Shown here piece after piece: positions 11,158-23,716 of a stretch of DNA of 64,000 nucleotides. Made by a program: the position numbers and the translations under genes. The DNA is from Gerris lacustris (taxonomy: Eukaryota; Arthropoda; Insecta; Hemiptera; Gerridae), in contig OX578283.1 of assembly GCA_951217055.1 (NCBI GenBank), forward strand, positions 63,580,228 through 63,644,227. Reading direction: 5' to 3'. The notes beneath the pieces were generated by a model that worked only from the letters and a program-made list of their open reading frames with translations, did not search any database and was not told where the DNA came from. The first letter of the stretch is position 1, and every line of letters begins with the position of its first letter.

Positions 11158-12015
11158 AAAAATCGGGTTACGGGGTACCTCGGAACTTTTCCTCACTTCC
11201 GAAGCCACTAAAGTGGCCTCTCCTGCTGCTTCGCAGCAGGAGTAAGCAGCATTGGACGTGGTCAGTACTTGGATGGGTGACCGTTCTGAACAAACTGATT
11301 GATTATCATTCTTAAAAAAAACCTTATTTTTAATACCTATATTTTATTTTATTATTTGAAGTTTGGCGGTATTTTGACAGATGTAAACAGACTTTGACGT
11401 CATCAAAATTATCGCACTAATAAATAATTATATTCGCTTATAACTTTTAAACTAATTGATGGAATTTTATCGGGGTTTTTTATATTTGTTTCTTAATTTT
11501 TTCCGGTTCCAACGATATGCTATACGTCAAAAACCTATTTATACTTTCGGTATTATTAACCGTCAAAGTTTAAAAAACCAAATATTGATAACCTCAAAAT
11601 GGCGGCCAATATCAAAATGAAATGTTGTGGGCTTGTTTGTCTTACAGAGAGGTACATTCGTGCTAAATTTCAACTCGATCAGGACCATTTTCGATTTATT
11701 ACGATTTTTTTTAAATTTTTGCTGACTCAGAAAAATGGGTTTAAGATGGCGGAAAGTTAATTTCCCGGGCGGCTCCACTGCAGTTAAGGACTGATTTTTC
11801 TGCCAAGTTTCAACTCTCTAGGTTAAATACTTTGGGCGCTACGATGATAACACACATACACACATACACACACACATACATACGTCATGCTGAAAACCAC
11901 TCAGGAGGTCTTAAAAACACCTAAAACGGATAATTCCGTAGAAATCTCGAAAAAAAAAAAAAAAAAAATTGGTGAAAACAATACTTTTCCTACTATTAAG
12001 TAGTGAGGAAAAGTA
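11158..12015 (+). mobile_element. 5S-bearing repeat, copy B (fullest copy)
   Basis: Starts 'atcgggttacggggtacc', then CTTTTCCTCACTT, then a GC-rich hairpin (cctgctgc-ttc-gcagcagg), a 5S-like segment, an AT-rich body and a (CA)n stretch near 11851-11880. It ends in the fold-back 'acttttcctactattaag' / 'tagtgaggaaaagt'. The 13-bp CTTTTCCTCACTT/AGTGAGGAAAAG pair gives inverted termini. No protein is encoded. Confidence 0.75.
11244..11288 (+). repeat. 5S rRNA-like segment in repeat copy B
   Basis: Reads AAGCAGCATTGGACGTGG then TCAGTACTTGGATGGGTGAC, very close to the 5S rRNA internal control region. Only the 3' half of 5S is present, preceded by an unrelated hairpin. Confidence 0.75.
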
Positions 12016-12088
12016 AAAATGGGGGAAACAATTTAATAAATTAGACAATAATGACTTTGTAAAGGATAAAATCAATAAAGTACGTGAT

Positions 12089-12130
12089 AGGATGTGAGGA
12101 AGCTATGTGCCACACTAATTGGCAACCTTT
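12089..12130 (-). repeat. Solitary family T terminal repeat
   Basis: Matches the right end of the element at 750-1457 (GATAGGATG-GAGGAAGC, then ATGTGCCACACTAATTGGCA). No T body lies next to it. Confidence 0.65.
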
Positions 12131-12481
12131 TTCTAATATATTCAAATGAGTTGAAGATATAAATAACCAAATTTGCTGTAGCAGGCATTCTTTTCAAATA
12201 AATAAATTCGAAAGATCCTTAGACATAAATATGTGTCAGGTAAAAAGGGCGTAAACATGTCCTAGATTGTTAGTTATGTCGGAAGCAGACAGTCAGAGGA
12301 TAGAGGATGGCAGTGCTTTCTTTTATTGGCCAATTTGTAATCGGTATAGGTTGGGTTGTAAATAAAAGTTTTATTGCCTTATGACAAAATGCACGCAATT
12401 TTTATTACAAATGGGTGTCAGAACGACCTGTATAACACTACCCTTTATTCTGTACATATCTTGACTTTGTGACCATACTTT

Positions 12482-12488
<7 letters not shown>

Positions 12489-12558
<70 letters not shown>
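12489..12558. repeat. (TA)n microsatellite, 70 bp
   Basis: Uninterrupted AT dinucleotides. The apparent reading frames across it (Tyr-Ile repeats) are artefacts. Confidence 0.98.
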
Positions 12559-12559
<1 letters not shown>

Positions 12560-12562
<3 letters not shown>

Positions 12563-13500
12563 TCAAAATGAAAAAACACGATCCCGAATATTTAACAATA
12601 TCTAAAAAAAAAACCCAGGGTTCGGACACAAAAAACAACACCTCACCACATTCTCAAAGCACCCGACGTTTTGGCTTTAATAAAAACCTTCTTCATGGGA
12701 TCTACAGCAAAAGAAAAATCAAAAATGTTAACATCAAGATGCCTACTAAAATGAAAACAAAGTAAAAGATAAACTTAACTGGTGGTTTAAAAGTAAAATC
12801 TTACAGAGAATAAAAGTTGAAAGTATTTTTTTTTTCTTTTTATTGGATCTAAGCAAATATTCACAAACAACTGTTGAATTGCAAATATTTGGACGTTTAC
12901 ATTGTTCGTAAACGTTTATAAATGGTTTTCTTATCTTGTTTGCGAATGCGCATTATTTGTATACGTGGCTTTTTACGAAGTAACATAATAAATAGATTTG
13001 ATATCTAAAACCTTGCTTATAGTATTCCCTTAAAAATAGGTTGTAAGGTTATAATGTATTACCTATATTACTTTAGATCATCCCTTAAAATATTTTACTT
13101 AAAGTAAATTCATTCACTACTACCAATTTCGTTTTATAGCTTGATATGTGGGCACCTTTGAGGATACTTTAGTTGCGTTAAGTTGGGCATTGATGGGTTT
13201 GTCAGGATTTGGTAAATAGCTGGGGCAATTAGTGTAAGGCCTAATTCTAACACGAGTGGCGTATGACACAGGCGTGGCACCGGTTTATGATTTCTGTTGT
13301 GGAAACGAAACATGTTGTTGGTACACTTCGCTTAATATCTTATGAGAATGAACTTTTTTCATCATATCAAGCTTAAGTAGTCCGACTGACGTCTATATAC
13401 TTGTTCTTATATAAGAATGGTCTTACATTGTTGTTTTAACTGTGTTCTTGGGAGTACCTTAGTATGTGATAAACTAAATAGTATCATTATGCTTACTTGA
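12560..13500. other. Unassigned sequence
   Basis: No gene seen. Around 12656-12697 'cccgacgttttggctttaataaa' resembles a conserved piece of dispersed arthropod repeats, but no boundaries are visible. Confidence 0.35.
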
Positions 13501-13514
13501 CGTTTGGACATGGT

Positions 13515-13630
13515 AAAAATGACGGTGGAAATTAATCTGGGGCTTTCTGCGGGACACTTCCAAATTGACAAACCATCCAAATTTGATAAAATTCAGATGA
13601 GTACTTTTGAAGATATGTGTATTTTAATAT
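13515..13630 (+). repeat. Family T fragment
   Basis: 'ggaaattaatctgggg-tttctgcggg-acttcc', 'aaaccatccaaatttgat' and 'cagatgagtacttttgaagat' match 930-1015 and 16345-16400 in order. Confidence 0.55.
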
Positions 13631-13689
13631 GAATATGCCATATTTCGAGTTTTTATTTAATGGCCTAGTTTCATATAAAATTATTATGT

Positions 13690-14440
13690 ATTTGTATCAT
13701 TATTGAAGCGAGCGTAAGCGAGCTTCTTACATTCAACGAAATATGCATCTTGTCTGTCTGTCTGTCTGTCTGTGTGTAACGTTTACGTGTCCGACGATAA
13801 CTTGAGTAAAAGTTGACCGATTTAGTTGAAATTTGGTATACATCTTTCTTTTACTAATAGTCAGGCTGAGTTCGTTGGACAGCGTGACCCGTCCAAGAGT
13901 TTGCGTGCAATGCTCGCGTAAACGTGAGCTTCAAATTTAAAATTGGAATTTCAGGACGGGAAAAAATTCTATCCTCACCTATTCGATGAGACGAACATTT
14001 TTTCCAAATAACATTTTTTAGTAAAACCAACAGCGACACCGCTATGAATTAATAAAGATCGCTAAAACTATTAAAGCGGACCTAAACGTTTATTATAGAG
14101 AATACAACCTTTTTACCGATATCTTACGTTCTAACGTTACGATTTTAATAAAACTTCATATACACCATCTAATGCACAATTGAAACAGGCATGCAAAATT
14201 TCAATTTGATACATGCAGTAGTTGTGTTGTAGCAAAGAGATACATTTTATAATAATTGAAAAGGAGATGGTGTGGTTAGAGGAATAGTAAGAATGCAGGG
14301 TGGTTCCCCTACTACTAGCCGCTGTACTACTACTATACCCATTATCTATCAACTCATCATGATTCATGATTATCTATTTTTTCAATATTCAATACATATT
14401 TATTACTTACGCGCTTCAATGATAGAGCCACGCGATGCCT
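13690..14440 (+). mobile_element. Family E element, partial
   Basis: Collinear with 45780-46560 and with the reverse complement of 26210-26800: 'gataacttgag-aaaagttgaccg', 'gtaaacgtgagcttcaa', 'ttaaagcggacc-aaacgttta', 'tatcttacgttctaacg-tacgattttaataaaactt' and 'aattgaaacaggcatg-aaaatttcaa'. (GTCT)n lies at about 13753-13775. The conserved ends with the 'ggaac-gttcc' hairpins are not seen here. Confidence 0.7.
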
Positions 14441-14449
14441 AGTATATCA

Positions 14450-15540
14450 TTAAATAAAACATATTATACATAATAACAATCAAATATTAAGATGGTGAAC
14501 AATTGGAATTACCAAAACCAGGATTAAATCATTTTCTGTTGTGGCTTAATCAAGAATCATTATTATCATTTTTATATCTATATTGTTATTTTTCTATTAA
14601 TAATGAAAGTCTCGGACACTAAATAGTCATCTATTGTTTTTAGAACTAAAAAAATAAAAATAATTTTAGAATGTGGAATTATAGATTGCAAAATGGATAA
14701 GCCAAATGATTTCATTGACCTTATGGAGCAATATTTTAGTTCCGTTATTCCCCGTCGATAAACGATATGTGTGGTTAGTGAAAAGGATTTTATCAGTGGA
14801 AATAAAAATTAAATTGTTTCAATTACTACCGTATTCTTATTAAATAATACGATTTGTCAGTAATGAAACAGTATCATGGTAACTGGAATTATTCGCAATT
14901 TGTAAATTTATAAACACGGGGAAAGGGGAAACAGAGGTTTCACCCTTTTTCGTGTTTACTCTGTTTGAGCATTTGGGAATTAAACGGTTGCATATTCATT
15001 ATTTCGTTTTGAATGAGGCAGAGAGATGGGAGCGGTATGGTTAATATACCCGGTGGAAAAAGGTCCTTTGCTGTTAATGAGTATTGGAACTTGTGACGAG
15101 GGGAGGGAGGAGACAACAGAATCTGACCGATGGATTTCCGAACGTTGCATTTCTAATCAAAACCCGGCTTTCCACCGGGTGCAAACAAGAGGTGATGAAA
15201 CGTTTAGAACACTGTCGGATTTGTGAATAAGTGAGGAAGTGACCTGGAATAGGATTATTGGACGGGCTACGAAACGAGTTTTTTTTGTCATCCTGATGAT
15301 GCTCTATACCTTGCTGATAAGTTTCGTCGTATTTCATTCTTTCATCCCCCCCCCCCCCTCCTCGCTGACAGTCATTTTTAGATTACAAATCAACCTCACT
15401 CCAAAAGGGTATTGCATAGTTGATTTGACAAAAACGAAATTAATTTATGACTACGCTCTGAGTATCTAAGTCTAAACATTTTTACAACCTCGATATCTTG
15501 TTTCTTTAAGTATTCCTATTTTAAATTTACAAATATACAG
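14450..15540. other. Unassigned sequence
   Basis: No supported gene. A run of 13 C lies at 15346-15358. The 66- and 87-codon frames near 15026-15337 overlap on opposite strands and lack splice or family support. Confidence 0.4.
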
Positions 15541-15542
15541 AA

Positions 15543-15580
15543 TAGTCTGCCAATTAGTGTGGCACATAGCTTCCTCTTAA
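15543..15580 (+). repeat. Family T left terminal repeat
   Basis: AGTCTGCCAATTAGTGTGGC, then ACATAGCTTCCTC, matches the inverted ends of 750-1457. Family T body sequence resumes at 16262, so the fold-back at 15655-16260 probably lies inside this T copy. Confidence 0.65.
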
Positions 15581-15654
15581 TTTGTATACTTTAATAATTT
15601 TATGATTATACTAACAATAATTGTCAAATTAATTTAATTTCTCCCCTCCACACT

Positions 15655-16260
15655 GGAAGATCTAGGAGATAGCGTGCAAATATGTGTCTGACTAACATCA
15701 AGCTAAAATTTTGTTTATAAGTGAATCTTTTGGTGCCATTGAAGAATATGTGGTTGGCTAAGTTCGTCTGCGAGGCATAGCTTGGCAATAGGCATTTGAA
15801 AAAAAAAGAAACCAGTGGAGAGCGGTCATGTCCCGCACTTTTTGGTAGACAATGTGATTTTCAGAATCTTAAGTACGAACTTAGTTAGTAGACCAATAAT
15901 TAAGTTGATGGTAGTTTGTCACTAAATAGGTTAGTTAGTCAAATATTACTCAAAGAGGCCACCTTTTAAGAGACAAACTACCACCAACTTGATTATTGGT
16001 CTACTAACTAAGTCCGTACTCAGGATCATGAAAATCACATTGTCTACCAAAAATGGCGGGTCATGATCGCTCTCTACCGGTTTGCTTTTTTTCAAATGCC
16101 TATTGCCCATCTATGTCCCGAAGACAAACTTAGCCGACTAAATATTCTTAAAAGGCACCAAAAGATTTATTTATACACAAAATTCAAGCTTGATGTCACT
16201 TTTAACGTGATGACCCTACTTTTTTGCACGCTATCTCCTAAACTATTATTTAAATCTTCC
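15655..16260. repeat. Long hairpin element: arms of about 266 and 289 bp, 51-nt loop
   Basis: The outer ends are GGAAGAT-CTAGGAGATAGCGTGC at 15655 and GCACGCTATCTCCTA, then ATCTTCC, at 16225-16260. The inner ends are GACCAATAATTAAGTTGATG to 15920 and the corresponding CATC-type complement from 15972. Pairing runs throughout with mismatches and small indels. Transcription through it would give a stem of more than 250 bp. A fragment of one arm recurs at 59345-59405. Confidence 0.85.
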
Positions 16261-16261
16261 A

Positions 16262-16960
16262 AAATAGATTTGATTTTTTACCAAAATTGTTTTGAATTAA
16301 AGTATCAATGTAGCAAATTTTAAAGAGCGCAGACGGTTGGAATTAATCTGGGTCTATCTGAGGGATACTTAAACCATTCAAATTTCATAAAAATCAATAA
16401 AGTAATATTGATGATATAGGTGTAAATAATAGTTTTAAACTTCATTCTCTCGTGTAGACTCGATGAGTGCTACGAGAGACTTCGACTCTCCTGATGATGG
16501 CGTTTAGCTGAAACCGGTCCAGTGATCCTCAGATCAGGAAAGTATCAATAGGGGGGATATCCCCAGGAAGTAGAGTAGGGAATCCTCATTTTATAACTTA
16601 CGAACTTGCGGTAGTAACTCACAATTGTATGTTTGTTTGCATGTGGAAGAGAAACAAATAGGTCTAGGAAGTGGAAATTTATATTGGACCAACAATACGC
16701 TAATTATAACCTTTCATCCAAATTTCAATAATATCGGACGAGTAATTTTTAAGATTTGTTTATTCGCAAAAAATGAGCTACAGACAGACATATATCCAAA
16801 AATGTTATCTGATGTCTGAAACGGATTTTTTTTCTTAGAATTTTTGAAATCGGAGACATAAAAAAAATTATTTCTTTAGTACGATCACATAGCTTCCGTT
16901 ACCTTTGGTAAGCTCGGATGCAAAAATAATCTTGTTCGGAAAAAGAGATAGCAATTTGTC
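16262..16960 (+). mobile_element. Family T body, interrupted
   Basis: Two blocks match 870-1340: 16262-16438 ('gaattaaagtatcaatgtag', 'agagcgcagacggt') and 16640-16950 ('ctaattataacct', 'tcggacgagtaatttttaagat', 'atgtctgaaacggattt', 'cgatcacatagcttccgttac'). About 190 bp at 16440-16625 has no counterpart in the complete copy. Confidence 0.7.
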
Positions 16961-17339
16961 ATGGAAGACAAATTACATGTTAATCGTAACTTTAAAACGA
17001 ACACTCCTTGTGATAGTGGCAATTTTTAACTTTGTTTTGTATAAGTAACCGCAGAAAAAAGGCTATCTGAACGTGAGAGGAGACATGGTATAAAATATAT
17101 ATATCTGGGTATAAGAAGAGATGTAGGAGAAAAGCAGTAAATCTCTGAGATTAGAAGCCTTTACCTCACGGCTCTAAACATTTCCCCAACATCTTCCCTG
17201 TCTTACCGTCTTAAAAATCTCTAAAGATGTTCTTTCTCTCTAAATGTTTTACCGTAACTCTGAGGAAATAGATAAATTTACTTAATTACTTTTCCTCCTA
17301 AAACTTAATTCCATATTACCAAAAAATTAATTTTGCTTT

Positions 17340-17515
17340 TAACGATCTGAGCTCACGGTAGTGCGCAAGGCCAAGTTCCAGAAAGCATACAGTGTATCTT
17401 TACTTAAACTAATTCACCCGGTTTTTCTCAATCTCATATCTCTACTTCCTCTTAAGACGGGGTTTTAAAATTTGAAACATAGATTAAGCTTAAGTAGCTT
17501 AGAAAACTATAAAAG
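17340..17515 (-). repeat. Dispersed repeat, inverted partner of 9825-9985
   Basis: From 'gtgcgcaaggccaa' through 'ttcacc-ggtttttct', 'cctcttaaga' and 'aaatttgaaacatagattaa' to 'cttaagtagctta', this is the reverse complement of 9825-9985. Confidence 0.6.
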
Positions 17516-17519
17516 ATTA

Positions 17520-19950
17520 AGCCCTTAATATTAAGCCTTCTTTAAAGAAGGAAAGTTACAACTGGTTTGACTGACTCACTCACTAACATCTTCAAAATTA
17601 TAATTAACTTTCAGAATAGCTTGAAACTTTAAATTTGGCATACTTGTAGTTAGTCGCGTAACTGTCGGGATAGTTCAAAAAAGATGATTTTTTTTATTTT
17701 TACCTCACCAAAAATAATTAAAAATGGCGGAAGCGACGTCAATGTTTTCTGTGAATTAAATCACACTAAACTTTTACGTATAGTTTGATTCTATAATGTT
17801 TATTTACCACCATCGGTTGTACCTTAGTTAGAGCTCTAGATTTTATTAATATTTTGCAATATTTGATTTTGACCTTGCACAGCGTCCACAATTATTATTG
17901 ACTGATAGGAGGATTCAAATCTCACACTAATGCTCTTTAAATCGAGTATTTATTATTTTATAAATTCGGTCTATTTGCTGAGAACATAATAGTAAACTTT
18001 TTCCGAATGCCGTGTCTTGTGACCACTTTTATATCTAAGTTTTCTATTGCTTCGCATATCATTTGAAAGGTCTGAATTTGTTCTTAACGAGTTTGTTCAA
18101 TTGAAATTCGGGTGGTAGGTCATAATTGGCCCATTGTTGGTCCCATATAAGTTAAAACCTTCTGCGCCTATTTAGTTCTCTTCCACAGGTAGAATAGGTA
18201 GTCTTGGGGGTAGACAAGGGCTACAGAGGGATTTAGGAACGAACCTATAGGTAAGGGATATGAAGTGGAGATCCAAGGCGAAAACCGATGTTATGTTGGG
18301 TCAGGTATAACATTTGATTTTTGTTTGTTTATTTAACTGCTTAAAGCTAAACTATAATTTTACTTATTTTAGTATAACTTAATTAAACCATACTCCTTAC
18401 TACTTACACCTTACTACTTAAAAGTACTCGAAATATAAATTATTTTACAAAAATAATCATTCTATAATTGTTAATTTATTTCCATTTTCTCTTTAGTCCC
18501 ACTAAACTACTTCTACATGTTTCAAATTGTTATTATGCTTAACTCTGATTCAAGCATTTTTTAAGCTGATTATATATTCACACCAACCTGTCCACATTTC
18601 TCTCTCTTGAACTTGAATCAAAGAGTCATTTGTCTTCTCAAGTCTGAGCAAGTATTCAGGTCATAACACAAGGTTTGAACTATTCACAGTTTAGTCACGT
18701 GGTAAAATATTAAGGTCAGGAGTTTCCTGTTGACACTGGTGTGAATGGACATGACAAGGGGCCCTTCCCAATATCTGACGGTGGGAACTTTAAATCCTTC
18801 ATCACCGTTAGGGTTGAGTTAGGATTCTCATCATGAAGATACGGGGGGGGGGGGGAGGCTGTTGGCCGGATGATGGAGGTATCCCAGGGATCTAGGACAC
18901 ATTCAAACATCACCAACCCAATTATCTAGCGGAGTGGGGAATTCAGGTCCTAACCCTTCACATAATCAACCTTTCACTTACCTCTCCCTTAATTCCCCCT
19001 CCCCTACTTCCTCCTCCCTTAATAACTAATTAATTTTCGGTAATGAAATTCTCTCTTCAACCATCACTCTTTACCATTGTTACTTACGTTTTAGAAGCCA
19101 TATTGATAATAGCTTAATACTACAGCCGTCTCTTATTACATTATACACACCAGGTTATACACATATTACAACTACAAATGTGAAATATAATTCTAGTTAT
19201 GAACAGTCATATTACATTTGCTGTGAGGATTTGTATTGTGGGGCTTAGTTATCATTAAACTATTGCTTCTGAGCTTGAAGATTACAGAAGATAACGGAAG
19301 CATTGTGATCATTCTCAAGAACAAAACATTTTTTTTCCTACAGTTAACCCATAAAGTGGTTGTTATCGCACACAAAATAGTACGCAAAACAGCAGATTCC
19401 TGCACTTACTGCTTTACCGCACTCATTTTAGTTTACCATACTCCAGTGTTCATAAAGAAATAAAGAATTTAAATCAAAACAAAGATTATATAATCCAAAT
19501 TATAATAATAATAACAATGACAACTAATGATTATTTTTTAAACTAACTACATGATTTAAACACTATATATCAAATAATATAAAAATGTTAAACTATAAAA
19601 AAGTAAAGATAGACAATCTAAAAAAAAATCAAATGTGATGAGTACGTATTATGGTGGAAAATAATAACAGTGGTTGGTCGGGTTTGCTGAATCAGGCAAA
19701 AAATGTAACACTGAAACAGCTGGTTTAGTCGATATTGTAAAACCTTATACATGTTGATGAACACTCTATTATTTTATATTTTATTTACAGATTATAAACT
19801 AACTGTAGGAAAAATTTAATGTGAAACTCGAGCTTAAAGTGTCTTTGCTGCACTCAAGAAACCTTTCCACCCTCGCCTGCGGCTCGTGCGTAAATATTTC
19901 TCTTGAGTGAAGCAAAGTGCTAAAATAATCCTTGACAGAAATTCGATTCA
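17520..19950. other. Unassigned sequence with scattered repeat scraps
   Basis: 18110-18185 is a family T scrap ('gtcataattggcccattgtt', 'cccatataagtta'). A run of 13 G is at 18843-18855. 19841-19920 is a short inverted repeat ('ctttgctgcactcaagaaa' / 'tttctcttgagtgaagcaaag') around a GC-rich centre. No exon recognised. Confidence 0.4.
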
Positions 19951-19959
19951 GACATCGGA

Positions 19960-20110
19960 ATACCTTTTTGGTCCCGAGTCAGTCTGTCCCGACATTCTCA
20001 CTTAAAATATCTCAAAAACTACTCGTCCGATTTTAATAAAATGTGTATGGTAGGTCGTAATTGGCCCATTGTTGGTCTCATATATGTATTAGTCTTCTAC
20101 GCACATTATT
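19960..20110 (-). repeat. Family T fragment
   Basis: 'ctactcgtccgattttaat-aaat' and 'ggtcgtaattggcccattgt' match the reverse complement of the 1090-1140 part of the complete T element. Confidence 0.6.
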
Positions 20111-22370
20111 ACTTTTGATTTTGGGGCCTCTGGCTCCGATCATCGAATATTGATATTTTATTCCGTGTTTAGTCGAACCCCCTGTCATGTACTTGCACTT
20201 TTCCTCTAAACCACCTCTAACCACCTCTGACCACCTGCGATATATTTTCGATACCCTCACCTAAGTCACTCACCTCTACACGCTCACCTGGGCCCCCCAA
20301 GTGCGTCGGGTGGGCCCGCTGTGTGCGATGGTGTCACTGTAAAAAATGTTGCTTTATTTTGTATTCATTGTGATTTAATGTTACCATTTTCTTTCTTAGT
20401 TGCCATGATAACAGTCATTAACTTTATCAATTTTAGCCGTGCTAATTCCTCCTCTATGTCGCGCTTTCCTCTTCAATCCATTTCCCAATATCTCCTTCAA
20501 CCCTAAATTGTCCAATTATATTCTAAGTACTTTGTATTTATATAACATTTTATATTACTCATGTCTATTTGTTTTGTGCCTCTCACTTGTGGCCTGTGTT
20601 TGGCTGTTGAGAGCACTGTAAATTAATAAATAAATATGCTGGACTGACCCACAAACAACCATGGGACCAAAACTGTTTCCTGATTTCGGAAACGGGTGTC
20701 TGTTTAGGAATTTTTAAATACGGAAACACAAAAAGAAATCTTCTAACGATCTAAATGCAACTATTTTTACTTTTATTCTGGGGTATTAATTACTCATGAC
20801 TGCGATATTTTATTCCCTGTTTGGGTTAATTCTTATGATGACAGATTTTGACATTTCAACGCTGATAAACACTTGTGGTTATATCTGGGTTTGCCCCAAT
20901 AAAACTAATGTAGAGAGAGAGACAATTTTACCTCTGACTAGGGTAATATCATTGCATCGAAATAAAATTATCATTGAATTCCAAAATTAATTATAAATTC
21001 TTGAAATTCCATTTTTAGAACAATATAAAATCAGGTGAACTTTGAAATTAAAAATAGTTAAGAGTCAAAGAAACAGTCTACATTTTTATATTTATTAAAG
21101 CATATTTCATTCTCATTAAGGCCATTATGGTGGAAGAAAAAAGTTATTTTTAATTAATTAATTAGGTATGGATGAAAAGAGTTAAATTAGTAATTAAATA
21201 AAATATATTTATAGCAAGGTGAGTGTAAATTCTGACATTAAGCAACGCAATACCTTTTTTACATGGAGAGAGTTTTTTCTTTAGTTTTTAGTTTTTTAGT
21301 TTTAGAGAGTTTAATTATGTTATTCATCGCTATATTTGACAATATAAAAAGAAAAATTCCGACCTATCTGAACATCTCTATCAATAAAATTAAAACTTTA
21401 TTATTTGTGTGTATAAATGAATATAAATTCGTAATAATATTCTTATCTTACTACAAATAATCTTGCATTTATTCACTACAGCTAATACAGAAAATTATAA
21501 AATATCATAATAATGTGTAACACTTGCAACGAATATCAATTTTGATGTTACCATTTAAATAGTTTTTATCAAGTCGTTATGAAATGATTATACGGTTGTT
21601 TAAGATATCGCTAATGCTGAAAGTGGTTCTATTTAGTAGTTATACTTGATGTCTAATGCTCTTTGGCTTCACTAAAATACTTTGAGTGTGATAACGATAT
21701 ACTTTGGAATTACCATAATCAGAGGAGGATAGCGTCATTATCTTGCTTAAGCATACCCTTATAATACTTTTACCTAGCTTTTAACCAGGGTAATTGGTTA
21801 TTATAATGAATAATAAAAAGTAAAATAAATGTTGATAAGAGTTTGTATAACTTCGATTATATGCAAAACAGCATCGTATTTCTCTTGTATGTTTTTCAGT
21901 AGACTTTGCTAGTGTTATTTATTTTTATTTTTTATTCGATTACTCCCCCCCCCTCCCCCTATCGTTTACAGAAAGTAAGGAGGAAGCATTAGGATCGTAA
22001 AAAAATATAGAGTATTATACGATTTGAATAAATTTATTTTAAAAGATTTGAATTTTAAATGTAAAACGTAAAGGGAACATTTGATCTTAAACCTACGAGG
22101 GAAAGGCTTCAAGCTAAGAGATTTACTGCCCATTCCCATAAATCTCTTTTTATACTCATGATAACTTGATTTTATAATAATTGCCATAAATTAGGCTTAG
22201 GACATCGCTAAATCGAGGGGTAGTTACTGGGTTAAGAAGAATCACTATAGAGTTTAGAGGGTGTTACCTAAACCGAAAAACAAATGTGGGGAAACTAGAG
22301 CGCATTTTTTTTCTCGTTCCTTCCAAGCATCTTGGTAGGTAACTACTCGCATTCTTATATGTCCCAAACT
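20111..22370. other. Unassigned AT-rich sequence
   Basis: A family T scrap lies at 20650-20760. 20621-20637 has an AATAAATAAATA tail that could close an old retroposon, but no coding remnant is visible. 9 C lie at 21945-21953. Nothing else recognised. Confidence 0.4.
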
Positions 22371-22371
22371 C

Positions 22372-22435
22372 TTTTGCTTCCGAGCTTACCGACGGTAATG
22401 CCACACCAATTAGCAGTCTATTTGACATTTTCATG
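22372..22435 (-). repeat. Family T right-end scrap
   Basis: 'ttgcttccgagcttaccga-ggtaa' then 'tgccacaccaattagcagtct' is the end of T in reverse complement with the middle deleted. Confidence 0.5.
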
Positions 22436-23716
22436 TTTAGGCTGTGCTACATAACTCGAAATGCGTTACTAAAAAACGTTACCCGGTGTATCAAGGAGTT
22501 AGAAAGGTAGAGGAGGTGTGCACAGTCTGTCTCCAGCTGTTGGGCTACCCTCCACCGCACGTCATAGGACCGAAGAAAGACGATAAGATTTATACGTGTG
22601 CCAGGGAGTTAGGAAAGTACAGGAGGTTGCCATCAATTCTCAGCCCTCTCGGCCTAAAGAAATAAGAAGTATGAAGGCATATTAACAATTCGTAGAAGGC
22701 GGGCCGGCGCCTTTGAATTCAGTTGTTTGTAATCAAGCCGCGGCTGTGCCGGTGTGGAGATAAGAATACAAATTATCGTCCATCTACTTTTATCAATTAC
22801 TTCGTAATGGATTCCAAAATGAGAGTGCACTAGTTTTACAAGAAATTTATCGCTGAATTCAAAAATGATGTCAAAATTATAAAAGAGTTGGAGTGTAAAA
22901 ACTGCGATTTAATTAGCAAAAAATCATATTTTGGCAAAGGATTGAGATATAAAATAGCGCTTGGCGGGGTTTTACTTCATTTTGCATATTGTTTCACCAG
23001 CATTTTTTTCGTTTTAGGTCGGTTACACTCTGTCTGCATTTACTTTAGCAAACACATAAATTACAATTAAATTGGGAGTTGTGTAAAACATGAATCATTT
23101 TAAGGACGTCACAGGTAAATAAGTATAATAAGGAGCGAGGCCTAGGAAACCGAAGCCATGCCGTCGAAGTTCAATGATAACTTTCCGACAGGAAAAAGTC
23201 GTTGTTTTTGAAAGGTATATCGACATCGATGTCCTAACTCTAATTTAAAAAAGTTGTTTTCCATAGGTACACTTACATCAATGTTCCAATCCTACATTAA
23301 ATTTCAGTCAAAACGAAATAAAGATGACAGAAAATTTACAGACGTAACGTAACAAAATACAATTCTACGAATAATTGGCATATTTCACTTGACAATCATT
23401 TTTGCTGAACGCTAATGATCATTAAAAATATAATAAAGAAAGATATAACGCTGTTTGTTTGATCTCCACCCTTTGTTCTGTCATCTATTGAGTTTTATAT
23501 TTACTGCATTGATAAATTGGTGAATTGGAGACAAAGAAAGTTACAAAATGTTTCTTCAATAAATCGAATTAGTCTGTATGATTAACGAAATTCTGTTGAA
23601 TAATGGATAGAGATTCTTTTTTTCCTAAACTTGATCCTTTCATTATTGATTCGGGTTTAATTCTATTTGTAATTGAATGATTGTCTAATGGATTTGATTA
23701 ACTTATCATGTTTCAG
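22436..23716. other. Unassigned sequence before the receptor exon
   Basis: A short direct repeat ('ggagttag-aaagta-aggaggt') occurs at 22495-22517 and 22604-22627. No coding exon recognised. The last bases (tcatgtttcag) form the splice acceptor. Confidence 0.4.

Larger units (their letters stand above)
1..23716 (+). other. Probable intronic DNA upstream of the kainate receptor exon
   Basis: The exon at 23717 opens with a splice acceptor and encodes an internal part of a receptor, so upstream exons must exist. I found none in these 23.7 kb. The longest open frames are only about 60-100 codons and are repeat-derived or low-complexity. The interval is filled with repeats listed separately. That it is intron of the same gene is inference; undetected short exons remain possible. 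Confidence 0.55.

Noticed and set aside
11244..11288. Functional 5S rRNA gene
   Set aside because: Only the 3' half is present and it is embedded in a dispersed repeat in all three places.
12438..12765. Open frames across (TA)n at 12489, 34532, 56691 and 59510
   Set aside because: Tyr-Ile repeats come from TA dinucleotides read in frame; no gene context.
15026..15337. Overlapping 66- and 87-codon frames as genes
   Set aside because: They overlap antisense, have no family motif and no splice sites in fitting places.
16488..16515. Hammerhead ribozyme (CTGATGA ... GAAA)
   Set aside because: The core words are there, also near 29321, but stem II would be only about 3 bp, the invariant closing pair is missing, and no cleavage-site stem is convincing.
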